64,000 nt of DNA from Halonatronomonas sp964558325 (GCA_964558325.1 CAZLCX010000001.1:62001-126000); one strand, 5' to 3'; shown: positions 19,197 to 27,872, counted from the first letter of the stretch. Program-made: numbers and translations. The notes: generated by a model not told the origin, from the letters alone.

Positions 19197-20534
19197 ATGG
19201 CAAATGATCGTCAGGTAGAACCGGCTAAGGAAGGCTTTTTGAACGATGTTTTTAAGTTACGGGAAAATAACACAAACGTAAAGACAGAAGTTATTGCTGG
19301 AATAACCACATTCATGACTATGGCCTATATTATATTTGTTAACCCTTCAATTTTAAGTGATGCTGGCATGCCATATGATGGCGTTTTCATTGCTACTATT
19401 GCAGGTATTATTTTAGGAACCCTGGCAATGGCAGCTTTAACAAATTATCCATTTGCTCTTGCTTCTGGGATGGGGCTTAATGCATTCTTTGCCTATTCAG
19501 TCGTTATTGGAATGGATATAGCCTGGCAGGTAGCTCTAGGTATAATTTTCTTTGAAGGTGTATTATTTATTATATTAAGTGTTACTCCGGTAAGAGAAAT
19601 GATAGTTAATTCAATCCCTATGTGTTTAAAGACTGGAATTTCGACAGGAATAGGACTATTTATTGCCTTTATCGGTTTTCAGAATGCTGGTATAGTTGTT
19701 GGTGACGACTCTACTTTAGTTGCGATAGGCGAAGTTTTATCTGGTCCTGGTCTTGTTGCGATGGTAGGATTGATTCTTGCTGGTATCTTATACTCACTAA
19801 AAATAAAAGGAGCTTTACTCTGGGGGATTATTGGAGCAACTTTATTTGGCTTTATTAATGGAGTAACTCCAATGCCAGATGGTATTGTTCAGATGCCTTC
19901 ATTTGCTTCCTGGAATGAGGTTTTATTTGAACTTGATATTGCTGCAGTCTTTGATTTTAGCTTAGTTGCAGTTATACTTTCATTCCTGTTTGTCGACCTT
20001 TTTGATACTGCAGGAACACTGGTTGGAGTTAGTCAGCAGGCTGGTTATCTTGATGAGAATGGCGACTTACCTAAGGCAAGTCGGGCACTTCTGGCAGATG
20101 CAATTGGAACAACCGGTGGCGCTTTATTTGGTACAAGTACAGTTACAACATATATTGAATCAGCCTCAGGTGTTGCAGAAGGAGGCAGGACCGGCCTAAC
20201 AGGTGTAGTTGTCTCTATATTATTCTTCTTTTCCTTATTCTTTATGCCTATAGTCGGAATAGTGCCATCAGCTGCTACAGCCCCTGCTTTAATTATTGTC
20301 GGTACAATGATGATGACCAACATAACTAAATTAGACTGGGATGATTATACAGAGATATTACCGGCATTCATGACCATGGTAGTTATGCCCTTCTCCTATT
20401 CAATTTCTGATGGGATCGCAGTCGGTTTTATAGTTTATCCATTGATCAAACTATTTACCGGACAGGGCGAAGATGTTCACTGGTTAGTATATGTTCTGGG
20501 TGTTGTCTTTGTAGCCTACTTTGCATTCCTATAA
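19197..20534 (+). CDS. NCS2/AzgA-family purine (adenine/guanine/hypoxanthine) permease
   Basis: 445-residue multi-spanning membrane protein. The AzgA-like signatures are TTFMTMAYIIFVNPSIL near residues 38-54, LASGMGLNAFFAYSVV, VDLFDTAGTLVGVS in TM8 and TSTVTTYIESASGVAEGGRT in TM10. It imports purine bases with a proton or cation and directly follows adenine deaminase, supporting a shared role in purine use. GGAGG ribosome site 10 bases before the ATG. A very stable hairpin ends the unit. Confidence 0.92.
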   Translation: MANDRQVEPAKEGFLNDVFKLRENNTNVKTEVIAGITTFMTMAYIIFVNPSILSDAGMPYDGVFIATIAGIILGTLAMAALTNYPFALASGMGLNAFFAYSVVIGMDIAWQVALGIIFFEGVLFIILSVTPVREMIVNSIPMCLKTGISTGIGLFIAFIGFQNAGIVVGDDSTLVAIGEVLSGPGLVAMVGLILAGILYSLKIKGALLWGIIGATLFGFINGVTPMPDGIVQMPSFASWNEVLFELDIAAVFDFSLVAVILSFLFVDLFDTAGTLVGVSQQAGYLDENGDLPKASRALLADAIGTTGGALFGTSTVTTYIESASGVAEGGRTGLTGVVVSILFFFSLFFMPIVGIVPSAATAPALIIVGTMMMTNITKLDWDDYTEILPAFMTMVVMPFSYSISDGIAVGFIVYPLIKLFTGQGEDVHWLVYVLGVVFVAYFAFL

Positions 20535-20561
20535 AAAGCAAAATAGTAATTATGAATAAAG

Positions 20562-20600
20562 AGGGCGGGGATTCCCCGCCCTATATTAGTATGAACGCTT
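20562..20600 (+). terminator. GC-rich hairpin terminating the purine locus
   Basis: Perfect 9-bp stem AGGGCGGGG / CCCCGCCCT with a 3-base loop at 20562-20582. It stands out in AT-rich surroundings and sits 28 bases after the permease stop. The following bases (ATATTAGTATG) are not a good T tract, so termination efficiency is uncertain. Confidence 0.65.
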
Positions 20601-20627
20601 GTAAATTAAGCCGACATAGAATATAAT
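20599..20627 (+). promoter_or_regulatory. Sigma-70 (SigA)-type promoter for the decarboxylase operon
   Basis: -35 TTGTAA (20599-20604), 17-bp spacer, perfect -10 TATAAT (20622-20627). Transcription would start near 20634 and leave a leader of about 200 bases before mmdA. Confidence 0.6.
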
Positions 20628-20669
20628 AGAAAGTGGAGCTTATAAATTTTAGCTACATATTTATGAGGG

Positions 20670-20702
20670 ACCTGCCGGTTACCCGACGGTTACCTGCTGG
20701 TA
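20670..20702 (+). repeat. Three 11-bp direct repeats in the mmd leader
   Basis: Units ACCTGCCGGTT (20670-20680), ACCCGACGGTT (20681-20691) and ACCTGCTGGTA (20692-20702) follow one another without spacing. They form a GC-rich island in an otherwise very AT-rich 303-base intergenic region (20535-20837), downstream of the promoter and 136 bases before the mmdA start. Apart from these repeats, the hairpin and the promoter, nothing else is evident in this intergenic stretch. Confidence 0.7.
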
Positions 20703-20837
20703 TCTCTGAACAAATTTCACAAAGTTTTTTTAAATTATTATTCAGGAATAAATTCAATTTTTAAAAGGAAAGTAGTAATAAATCTAGAATAAAGCATATG
20801 AGAAAATAATTTTGATTTTAGTAAGGAGGATTATACT

Positions 20838-22382
20838 TTGAAAGACAAATTTAAAGAATTAAAAGAGAAACGAGATAAGATAAAATTAGGCGGCGGTCAG
20901 AAAAGAATTGATAAACAACATGATAAAGGCAAGTATACTGCCAGAGAGCGGATAGATAAGCTCCTTGATGATGGTAGTTTTCAGGAAATAGGTATGTTTG
21001 TTAAACATAGAGTCGGAGATTTAGGCCTTGATGAAAAAGAAATCCCTGGTGAAGGTGTAGTTACCGGGAGAGGAACAATTAACGGCAGAAATATCTTTGT
21101 TTTTGCCCAGGATTTCACCGCCATGGGCGGTTCTCTTGGCGAGATGCATGCTAAAAAAATCTGGAAGGTTATGGACCTTGCTGAAAAAGCAGGAGCACCT
21201 ATAATCGGCCTGAATGATTCAGGAGGGGCCAGAATTCAGGAGGGAGTCCATTCCTTAAGTGGTTATGGTGGAATATTCTATCGTAATTCCAGGAATTCAG
21301 GGGTAATTCCTCAGCTGTCAGTCATACTGGGTCCCTGTGCCGGCGGAGCAGTCTATTCACCTGCCCTAACAGATTTTATTTTTATGGTAGATAAAACCAG
21401 CAAAATGTTTATTACCGGTCCCCAGGTTATAAAATCAGTTACAGGCGAAGAGGTAACAGCAGAAGACCTCGGTGGCGGAATGGCCCACAATCAGTTCAGT
21501 GGGGTAGCCCATTTCCTCGACAATAATGAAGATGCCTGCTTTGATAGAATTAAAAGGCTATTATCATTTATACCTGATAACAATATGCAGTCACCACCAT
21601 TTAAAGAGACCTCTGATCCCCTGGACAGAACTGAAGAGGCTCTAAGAACAGCTGTACCAGAATCACCAAATAAAGCTTATGATATCAGAGATGTTATCGA
21701 ATTAGTAGTCGATGACCAGGACTTCTTAGAAGTTCAGCCCTATTTTGCAGCCAATGTTGTCGTTGGTTTTGCCAGATTAGGGGGCCACAGTGTCGGTATT
21801 ATAGCCAATCAGCCTAAAGTCAAGGCAGGCTGCCTTGATATTGATTCCTCAGATAAAGCAGCCCGGTTTATCCGTTTCTGTGATTCATTTAATATTCCAA
21901 TCTTAACTCTAACAGATGTTCCAGGCTATCTTCCAGGGGTTGAACAGGAACATGGTGGAGTCATCAGACATGGTGCTAAACTTTTATATGCCTACAGTGA
22001 AGCAACTGTACCTAAATTAAATGTTATTTTACGGAAGGCCTATGGTGGTGCCTATATAGCAATGAGCAGCAGCCATCTCGGTGGAGATTATGTCTTTGCC
22101 TGGCCCCAGGCTGAAATAGCAGTAATGGGTCCCCAGGGAGCAGCCAATATTATCTATCGCAAAGAGATTAAAAATGCAGATAATCCTGAAGAAGTCAGGC
22201 AGGAAAAGATAGATGAATATCGAGAAAGCTTTGCCAACCCATATCAGGCAGCCGCTCAGGGTTTCGTTGATGATGTGATTTTACCTGAAAATACCAGGCC
22301 AGAACTTATCAGAGCCTTAGAATCTATCAAAGAGAAAAAAGATAAATTACCAGAGAAAAAACATGGTAATTTCCCTGTATAA
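20838..22382 (+). CDS. mmdA: Methylmalonyl-CoA decarboxylase alpha subunit (carboxyltransferase)
   Basis: 514 residues, of the acyl-CoA carboxyltransferase family. Crotonase-like N and C domains carry the acyl-CoA motifs GGARIQEGVHSLSGYGGIFYRN and GPCAGGAVYSPALTDF, and in the C half DVPGYLPGVEQEHGGVIRHG and AYGGAYIAMSSSHLGGDY. In Na+-translocating decarboxylases this subunit moves CO2 from the acyl-CoA to biotin on the gamma subunit. TTG start with GTAAGGAGG about 10 bases upstream. The following genes encode the other three subunits, so the system is a Na+ pump of the methylmalonyl-CoA type; glutaconyl-CoA decarboxylase is a less likely alternative. Confidence 0.9.
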   Translation: MKDKFKELKEKRDKIKLGGGQKRIDKQHDKGKYTARERIDKLLDDGSFQEIGMFVKHRVGDLGLDEKEIPGEGVVTGRGTINGRNIFVFAQDFTAMGGSLGEMHAKKIWKVMDLAEKAGAPIIGLNDSGGARIQEGVHSLSGYGGIFYRNSRNSGVIPQLSVILGPCAGGAVYSPALTDFIFMVDKTSKMFITGPQVIKSVTGEEVTAEDLGGGMAHNQFSGVAHFLDNNEDACFDRIKRLLSFIPDNNMQSPPFKETSDPLDRTEEALRTAVPESPNKAYDIRDVIELVVDDQDFLEVQPYFAANVVVGFARLGGHSVGIIANQPKVKAGCLDIDSSDKAARFIRFCDSFNIPILTLTDVPGYLPGVEQEHGGVIRHGAKLLYAYSEATVPKLNVILRKAYGGAYIAMSSSHLGGDYVFAWPQAEIAVMGPQGAANIIYRKEIKNADNPEEVRQEKIDEYRESFANPYQAAAQGFVDDVILPENTRPELIRALESIKEKKDKLPEKKHGNFPV

Positions 22383-22412
22383 TCTAATTTCAGGAATTGA
22401 AAGGGGGAGAAA

Positions 22413-22820
22413 ATGTCACCTCTAGAATTAGTCAGAGATGCTGAAACACTGGCAGAAATGTCGCTAGGCGATACCTTGATCGCCGGAATACAAATAGCTT
22501 TAGTAGGAATGATTGTAGTCTTTAGTATTTTATTTATATTGATGGTTTCAATTAAAATAATGGAGAAAGTAGTTAATTCAAATGGCGAAGTACCAGGAGG
22601 AAAAGTAGGTGATAAAGGAATGTCATCTCTAGAAAATAGAGAGGCCGACAATGACCAAAATAGTGATGAGAAACTTAATCCAGAAATACTTGCAGTAATT
22701 TCAGCCTCCATCCAGAGTTACTATGGTTCAAATAAAAAGTTTAAAATTTTGAGAGTTAAAAGTCAGGGAGAAAAGCTATCCGCCTGGGGCCAGCAGGCCA
22801 GAGGCGGTAATAAGAAATAA
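22413..22820 (+). CDS. mmdD: Decarboxylase sodium pump gamma/delta subunit (OadG/MmdD-like)
   Basis: 135 residues: one N-terminal transmembrane helix (about 29-52, IALVGMIVVFSILFILMVSI) with a hydrophilic, charged C-terminal half. This is the form of the small OadG/MmdD subunit that anchors and assembles the decarboxylase. The C-terminal segment with ILAVISASIQSYYG resembles the OadG tail found in clostridial homologues. It lies between the alpha and biotin-carrier genes. Confidence 0.85.
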   Translation: MSPLELVRDAETLAEMSLGDTLIAGIQIALVGMIVVFSILFILMVSIKIMEKVVNSNGEVPGGKVGDKGMSSLENREADNDQNSDEKLNPEILAVISASIQSYYGSNKKFKILRVKSQGEKLSAWGQQARGGNKK

Positions 22821-22842
22821 TTATTGAGGAGGAAATATTGTA

Positions 22843-23241
22843 ATGAGTAAAAAGTTTAAAATCACAGTAGAAGGTAAGTCCTATGAGGTTGAAGTTGAAG
22901 AATTAGGTTCTGGAAATACTTCTAATCCTTCAACAGCTCAAACAATTCAGTCAACAGAAAGGGTCCAGGCTCCAGCCCCGAAAAAGTCACCTGCTAGCAG
23001 CTCAAAGCAGCAGCCGGCAGCCACTGGTGGCGGCGTTGTCGAAGCCCCAATGGCCGGGAAAATTATAGATGTAAAAGTATCAAAGAATCAAGCAGTAAAA
23101 CAGGGTGATTTAATAATTGTTTTAGAGGCAATGAAAATGGAAAACGAAATATATGCTCCTGCAGCTGGAGAAGTAACTGAGATAATGGTTGCTGCAGATG
23201 ATTCAGTAAATTCCGGTGATTCTCTGTTAAAGATTGAATAG
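22843..23241 (+). CDS. mmdC: Biotin carrier subunit of the decarboxylase
   Basis: 132 residues. A Ser/Pro/Gln-rich flexible linker (about residues 25-65) leads to a C-terminal biotinyl domain with the biotinylation motif EAMKMENEI, Lys at about residue 100. Carries carboxybiotin between the carboxyltransferase and the membrane beta subunit. AGGAGG ribosome site before the ATG. Confidence 0.95.
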   Translation: MSKKFKITVEGKSYEVEVEELGSGNTSNPSTAQTIQSTERVQAPAPKKSPASSSKQQPAATGGGVVEAPMAGKIIDVKVSKNQAVKQGDLIIVLEAMKMENEIYAPAAGEVTEIMVAADDSVNSGDSLLKIE

Positions 23242-23265
23242 AGCCAGCCGAAGGAGGTAAAGAAT

Positions 23266-24396
23266 TTGTTCTCAACACTTGTCGATTTTTTTAGTGAATC
23301 TGGCTTAATGCTTATTGGTTATAAAGACCTTATAATGATTATTGTATCCTTTGTCTTATTATATTTAGGCATAGTTAAAAAATATGAACCATTACTGCTG
23401 GTTCCAATAGCATTTGGCATGCTTTTAGTTAATCTGCCGATGTCTGGTTTGATGGAAGAAGCCACAGCAAATCAACCAGCTGGGTTATTTCATTACTTTT
23501 ATATGGGTAATGCTTTAGGGATATTTCCACCTTTAATCTTTTTAGGTGTCGGGGCAATGACAGATTTTGGCCCCTTGATTGCCCATCCTAAAAGTCTGCT
23601 GCTAGGAGCAGCAGCCCAATTCGGTATTTTTGTAACTTTTTTAGGGGCAATCCTTTTAGGCTTTACCGGTCAGGCAGCAGCACCAATCGGTATTATTGGT
23701 GGTGCAGATGGGCCAACTGCTATTTACTTAGCCAGTTTACTGGCACCAGAATATTTAGGGGCAATAGCCATAGCGGCTTACTCCTATATGGCTTTAGTTC
23801 CAGTAATCCAGCCTCCGATTATGAAGCTTTTAACTAATAAAAAAGAAAGACAGATTAAAATGGAACAGCTTAGACCTGTATCAAAAAAGGAAAAGATTAT
23901 CTTTCCAATCATGGTCTCAGTTATTGTAATCCTATTAGTGCCGGCTTCAGCTCCATTAGTTGGAATGTTAATGCTAGGCAATTTATTTAAAGAAGCAGGA
24001 GTAGTAGACAGGTTAAGTGATGTTGCCAGGAATGCCCTGGTTAATACAGTCACTATCTTCCTTGGAGTTGCTGTTGGAGCAAGTGCTTCAGCAGATAAAT
24101 TTCTTCAGGCAGATACCTTATTAATTCTTGGGCTTGGCGTTATTGCCTTTGCCTTTGGTACCGCTGCAGGGGTTATTCTTGCAAAAATAATGAATCACTT
24201 TAGCACAACTAAGATTAACCCTTTAATTGGAGCAGCAGGGGTTTCCGCAGTTCCAATGGCCGCCAGAGTTGTTCAGAAAGTTGGACAGCAGGAAAATAAA
24301 TCTAATTTTCTTTTAATGCATGCCATGGGGCCCAATGTTGCCGGAGTAATAGGCTCAGCAGTTGCTGCTGGTGTCCTATTATCAATTTTCGGTTAA
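23266..24396 (+). CDS. mmdB: Na+-translocating decarboxylase beta subunit
   Basis: 376 residues, about 9-11 membrane helices, of the OadB/MmdB/GcdB family. Conserved regions include FLGVGAMTDFGPLIAHP, the Na+-site loop GIIGGADGPTAIYLAS and GAAGVSAVPMAARVVQ near the C terminus. It decarboxylates carboxybiotin and exports Na+, conserving energy from propionate- or succinate-type fermentation. TTG start with AAGGAGGTAA upstream. The stop is directly followed by the next gene. Confidence 0.93.
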   Translation: MFSTLVDFFSESGLMLIGYKDLIMIIVSFVLLYLGIVKKYEPLLLVPIAFGMLLVNLPMSGLMEEATANQPAGLFHYFYMGNALGIFPPLIFLGVGAMTDFGPLIAHPKSLLLGAAAQFGIFVTFLGAILLGFTGQAAAPIGIIGGADGPTAIYLASLLAPEYLGAIAIAAYSYMALVPVIQPPIMKLLTNKKERQIKMEQLRPVSKKEKIIFPIMVSVIVILLVPASAPLVGMLMLGNLFKEAGVVDRLSDVARNALVNTVTIFLGVAVGASASADKFLQADTLLILGLGVIAFAFGTAAGVILAKIMNHFSTTKINPLIGAAGVSAVPMAARVVQKVGQQENKSNFLLMHAMGPNVAGVIGSAVAAGVLLSIFG

Positions 24397-24405
24397 GTGA
24401 TTAAT

Positions 24406-25248
24406 ATGGAAGTATATGCACTGGTAGGTCCAAGTGGAAGCGGGAAAAGTCATAGAGCCAGAGTTGTTGCCTACGATTATGAGATTCCTTTGATTTTAGA
24501 TGACGGTTTATTAATTCAGGATGGGAAAATTATCGGAGGTTCTTCAGCTAAAAGAGAAAACAGCAAACTGGCAGCCATTAAAAGAGCTATTTTCCATCAT
24601 CAGAACCATTTAGAAGAGGTCAAAAGAGCTATTAAGGACAGCCAGGCAGATAAAATCTTAGTTTTAGGTACTTCTACAGAAATGGTGGAAATGATAGTTT
24701 CCAGGCTGGACTTATCAGAGATTAAAGAATTTATCATGATAGAAGATATTGCCTCAGAAGAGGAGATTGCCCAGGCTATTGAGACTAGAAATAGAGAAAA
24801 TAAACATGTTATTCCAGTTCCAACTATCGAAGTTAAGAGTCAGTTTCTAGGATATTTTATTGATTCTCTAAAAGTTTTATTTAATAGAGAAGAAGATGAC
24901 CTGTCCAGGGAAAGCACAGTAGTTAGAGCTAGGTTTAATTATTTAGGCGGCCTGATTATCTATAATAAAGTATTTAGAGATGTAGTTTATTATGTATCCA
25001 GTAATACCGATGTAATCAATCAGTTAAGAAATGTTCGGATTGCAAAATCAGAAGAGGGTATGACTATAAATATTGTTGTTATTATCCAGTATGGAGATAT
25101 CATACCTGAAGCCTTAAATGATTTCAAGTATGAATTGGCCAGATCACTTGAGCATTTTACAGGAGTAGATGTAAAGGCTATTAATATAGATGTCGCAGGT
25201 ATGGAGGTTGACAGAGATGATCTCAGCAGTAATTCTAGCAGCAGGTGA
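24406..25248 (+). CDS. P-loop ATPase fused to an Asp23/Gls24-like domain
   Basis: 280 residues from ATG 24406 (GTG 24397 also possible; neither has a good ribosome site). The N terminus is a nucleotide-binding domain with Walker A GPSGSGKS at residues 8-15 and LVLGTSTEMV further on. The C-terminal part (about 160-268; TVVRARFNYLGGLIIYNKVF and INIVVIIQYGDIIPEAL) looks like an Asp23/Gls24 (alkaline-shock) domain, normally found alone in envelope-stress proteins. It follows mmdB directly and its last 32 bases overlap mocA, so it belongs to the molybdenum-cofactor maturation block. Function unknown. Confidence 0.7.
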   Translation: MEVYALVGPSGSGKSHRARVVAYDYEIPLILDDGLLIQDGKIIGGSSAKRENSKLAAIKRAIFHHQNHLEEVKRAIKDSQADKILVLGTSTEMVEMIVSRLDLSEIKEFIMIEDIASEEEIAQAIETRNRENKHVIPVPTIEVKSQFLGYFIDSLKVLFNREEDDLSRESTVVRARFNYLGGLIIYNKVFRDVVYYVSSNTDVINQLRNVRIAKSEEGMTINIVVIIQYGDIIPEALNDFKYELARSLEHFTGVDVKAINIDVAGMEVDRDDLSSNSSSR

Positions 25249-25977
25249 AGCCAGTAGAATGGGGAGGCTCAAGCAGTTACTGCCCTGGGGAGAGAGCACT
25301 ATCCTGGGCACAGTCATCAATAATATCCAGGAATCTGAACTGGATGGTCAGGTTAGAGTAGTCTTAGGGGCTGAATCTGACAGAATTAAAGAAGAACTTT
25401 CAGATTATAACTGTCAGTTCTTAACTAATCCAGATTACACCCGGGGTATGTTTAGCAGCGTTATAACAGGCCTTAAAAACCTTCCTCAGAATACCACTGG
25501 TCTCTTATTTATGCTGGCCGATCAACCCCTGGTAACTACCGACATTTATAATCAACNNNNNNNNNNNNNNNNNNNNNNNNNNNNNNNNNNNNNNNNNNNN
25601 NNNNNNNNNNNNNNNNNNNNNNNNNNNNNNNNNNNNNNNNNNNNNNNNNNNNNNNNCTCTTATTTATGCTGGCCGATCAACCCCTGGTAACTACCGACAT
25701 TTATAATCAACTTATCAATTATTTTAAAGAAAAAGAGCCCCTGCTTTTAGTTCCCAGTTATAATCACCGCCGGGGCCATCCTTTAATCATCTCAGCTGAA
25801 CTTATTCCAGAAATTTATAAACTGGGTGAAGAGGGTGACCCTGAAGGGGGCTTAAGGGCTTTACTGGATAAATATGAAGATGATATCGCTTATTTTAATG
25901 TTGATAAAGAAGGGGTAATTATTGATCTGGATTATTATGAAGATTATCAAAAATATTATTCAGAGCACCATTCTTAG
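25217..25977 (+). CDS. mocA: Molybdenum cofactor cytidylyltransferase-like protein (MocA), with false assembly gap
   Basis: NTP-transferase of the MobA/MocA family: VILAAGEASRMGRLKQLLPW at residues 5-24 is the nucleotide-binding signature and MLADQPLVT the metal-binding motif. MocA attaches CMP to molybdopterin for xanthine-dehydrogenase-type enzymes. ATG 25217 is chosen for its GGAGGTT ribosome site 7 bases upstream. The gene is split by 100 N (25557-25656), but 25502-25556 and 25657-25711 are the same 55 bases; removing 25557-25711 gives one open frame of about 201 residues, a normal length. So the gene is intact. Confidence 0.88.
25557..25656. other. Assembly gap (100 N), false: flanks overlap by 55 bp
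   Basis: The same 55 bases occur at 25502-25556 and 25657-25711, on either side of the N run. The frame of mocA is restored when one copy and the N run are removed. No sequence is missing. Confidence 0.95.
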
Positions 25978-25988
25978 GATGTGATAAT

Positions 25989-26321
25989 TTGAGTAAATTT
26001 AAGGTTAATTATAAAATCTGGTTGGAAAAAGAAGATAAAGTCTTCGGTCAGGGGCCCAAGGAGATTCTTGAATTAATTGAGGAGACAGGTTCCCTCCATC
26101 AGGCAGCTCAGAAGATGAATATGTCCTATAGCCAGGCCTGGAACTTAATTAAAACTTTAGAAGAACGCCTGGGCTTTAAGTTAATATCTACCCAGGCTGG
26201 AGGTAAAGGTGGAGGAGGCTCCAGTTTGACTAAAGAAAGTCAGGAATTATTAAAAAAATATGCCAGTTTTATGGAAGAAGCAGAAAAGAGTTTAAAAGAA
26301 TTAGAAAATAAATTTTTTTAG
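25989..26321 (+). CDS. modE: ModE-type winged-helix regulator lacking a molybdate-binding domain
   Basis: 110 residues, TTG start with a weak AGGATG ribosome site. The whole protein corresponds to the N-terminal DNA-binding domain of ModE: GSLHQAAQKMNMSYSQAWNL is the helix-turn-helix, and GGKGGGGSSLT is the wing loop typical of ModE. The C-terminal molybdate-binding Mop/TOBE domains are absent, so sensing, if any, must occur differently. A ModE-like palindrome starts 3 bases after its stop, consistent with local control of yqeC and the genes after it. Confidence 0.85.
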   Translation: MSKFKVNYKIWLEKEDKVFGQGPKEILELIEETGSLHQAAQKMNMSYSQAWNLIKTLEERLGFKLISTQAGGKGGGGSSLTKESQELLKKYASFMEEAEKSLKELENKFF

Positions 26322-26323
26322 GA

Positions 26324-26351
26324 TTCGTTATATATAGTTAGATATAACGAA
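26324..26351 (+). promoter_or_regulatory. ModE-like operator (Mo-box) upstream of yqeC
   Basis: Perfect inverted repeat TTCGTTATAT (26324-26333) and ATATAACGAA (26342-26351) with an 8-base spacer. This resembles the known ModE operator, built on CGnTATAT and ATATAACG half sites. It ends 12 bases before the yqeC ATG and overlaps the region just before the ribosome site (CGGAGGT), in the 42-base gap between modE and yqeC. Confidence 0.75.
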
Positions 26352-26363
26352 CGGAGGTATCCA

Positions 26364-27224
26364 ATGAAAAGTCAGAGAGGCCTAATTGATTTATGGGGGA
26401 TTACTCCAGGTGAACTTAACTGGTTTATCGGAGCCGGTGGCAAAACCACAACAGTAAATAAGCTAGCCCAGGAGTTCAATTATCAGAAAACTATAATTTC
26501 AACAACAACAGCAATTTTAAAGCCTGAAGGAATCCCCCACAGGGTGGCATTTATCAATAATTATCAGGATTTATCTAAAGAACTGGCAAAGTATGCCCGG
26601 GCCAAAACTTCAGAAGCCCTGGTTCTAGCATCAACTACTAAGCCCCACCCTTTAAGCACTTTTAAAGGGAGAAAATTAATCGGATTAAAATCGGCCTGGC
26701 TTACAGAGATTGCCAAGGAGTTTCCAGAGTTTTATTATCTAATTGAGGCTGACGGGGCAGCAAATAGGCCGATTAAAATTCCAGCTGACCATGAACCAGT
26801 CTTGCCAGACCTTATCGATAACCTATTTATACTTCAGGGCTTAAGTTCACTAAAAAGAGCATTTAATAAAAACATAGATAAAAGAATTATGCATCGAGCA
26901 GAACTATTTAATAATAATTACGAAAACCAGGATATCAGCAAAAAATTATCTCTCTCTACTTATAAAATGCTCTATAGCCCTCAAAATTGGGGTAAAAATA
27001 GATTTAAAAGCACCAGACAGATAAGATTTATCTTAACCCAAATCAACAGCGATATTTTAGGCTTTTCCAGAGTTTTAGCTAAATATTTATTTTCAGAATA
27101 TATTGGACTGGATAATTTAAAATCAATAACTGGAGTAAATTATCGGAAACAGCCAGCAGCAATCTATCATCTTGATAGAGAGGAGTTTATCAGTCATGGA
27201 TATAAGAAATTTAAAAGATATTAA
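26364..27224 (+). CDS. yqeC: Selenium cofactor biosynthesis protein YqeC
   Basis: 286 residues. P-loop GAGGKTT at residues 23-29, then STTTAILKPE and LIEADGAANRPIKIPADHEP, the family's conserved Asp-Gly segment. YqeC is associated with selenium-dependent molybdenum hydroxylases and is thought to help make or insert the labile selenium cofactor; mechanism not established. Directly downstream of the ModE-like box. The next gene (yqeB) starts inside its last 29 bases. Confidence 0.92.
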   Translation: MKSQRGLIDLWGITPGELNWFIGAGGKTTTVNKLAQEFNYQKTIISTTTAILKPEGIPHRVAFINNYQDLSKELAKYARAKTSEALVLASTTKPHPLSTFKGRKLIGLKSAWLTEIAKEFPEFYYLIEADGAANRPIKIPADHEPVLPDLIDNLFILQGLSSLKRAFNKNIDKRIMHRAELFNNNYENQDISKKLSLSTYKMLYSPQNWGKNRFKSTRQIRFILTQINSDILGFSRVLAKYLFSEYIGLDNLKSITGVNYRKQPAAIYHLDREEFISHGYKKFKRY

Positions 27225-27872
27225 TATTTTGCTAAAGGGTGGTGGGGATTTAGCCTCAGGAATAGGATATAGATTAAAGAGGGCAGGTTTCAATTTGCTA
27301 ATTATTGAAAAGCCAGAACCAACTGCAATTAGAAGGACTGTCTCCTTTGCCAGTGCGATTTATCAGGNNNNNNNNNNNNNNNNNNNNNNNNNNNNNNNNN
27401 NNNNNNNNNNNNNNNNNNNNNNNNNNNNNNNNNNNNNNNNNNNNNNNNNNNNNNNNNNNNNNNNNNNAATCTGGCTGTAGAAACCAATCGGGGCCATCAT
27501 TTAGGCCGGGTTATCTCTGAAGGTTCTACTGAAGAAAATACAGGCAGTCCAGGCAGTGTCAATGGTTTTACAGATGAAAGGGTTATCCATGCCCCTGAAG
27601 CCGGGGTTTTCCAATCAGATTATCAGATTGGCCAAATGGTAAAGGCAGGAGAAGTGATCGGTAAAGTTAATGATAGATTCTTGAAGACCGAGATTGCCGG
27701 TGTTCTTAGAGGCCTGATCAAACCTGGCCTAAAGGTTAAAGCCGGGACAAAGCTGGCTGATGTTGATCCCAGGGCAGAAAAAGAGTATTGCTATTATATT
27801 TCAGATAAGGCTTTAGCAGTAGCAGGAGGAGTATTAGAGGCGATTTTTTACTGGTATAATCAAGAGAATTAG
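27196..27872 (+). CDS. yqeB: YqeB (EF2563-type selenium-dependent molybdenum hydroxylase protein), interior missing
   Basis: N-terminal part KGGGDLASGIGYRLKRAG (Rossmann-like glycine motif) and KPEPTAIRRTVSFASAIYQ; C-terminal part AVETNRGHHLGRVI, VIHAPEAGVFQ and a domain with AGEVIGKV resembling biotinyl/lipoyl-like folds. Both halves are typical of the YqeB/EF2563 family that accompanies selenium-molybdenum hydroxylases. The ATG at 27196 has GAGAGGAG upstream. The 100-N run at 27368-27467 falls in the gene and its flanks do not overlap, so real sequence of unknown length is missing; family lengths of about 260-270 residues suggest more than 100 bases. Confidence 0.85.
27368..27467. other. 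Assembly gap (100 N) inside yqeB, true missing sequence
   Basis: Unlike the gaps at 7583 and 25557, the bases on the two sides are different. The middle of yqeB is absent and the N length is a placeholder. Confidence 0.9.

Noticed and set aside
25666..25977. Separate short gene downstream of mocA
   Set aside because: It is the C-terminal part of mocA, separated only by the false gap.
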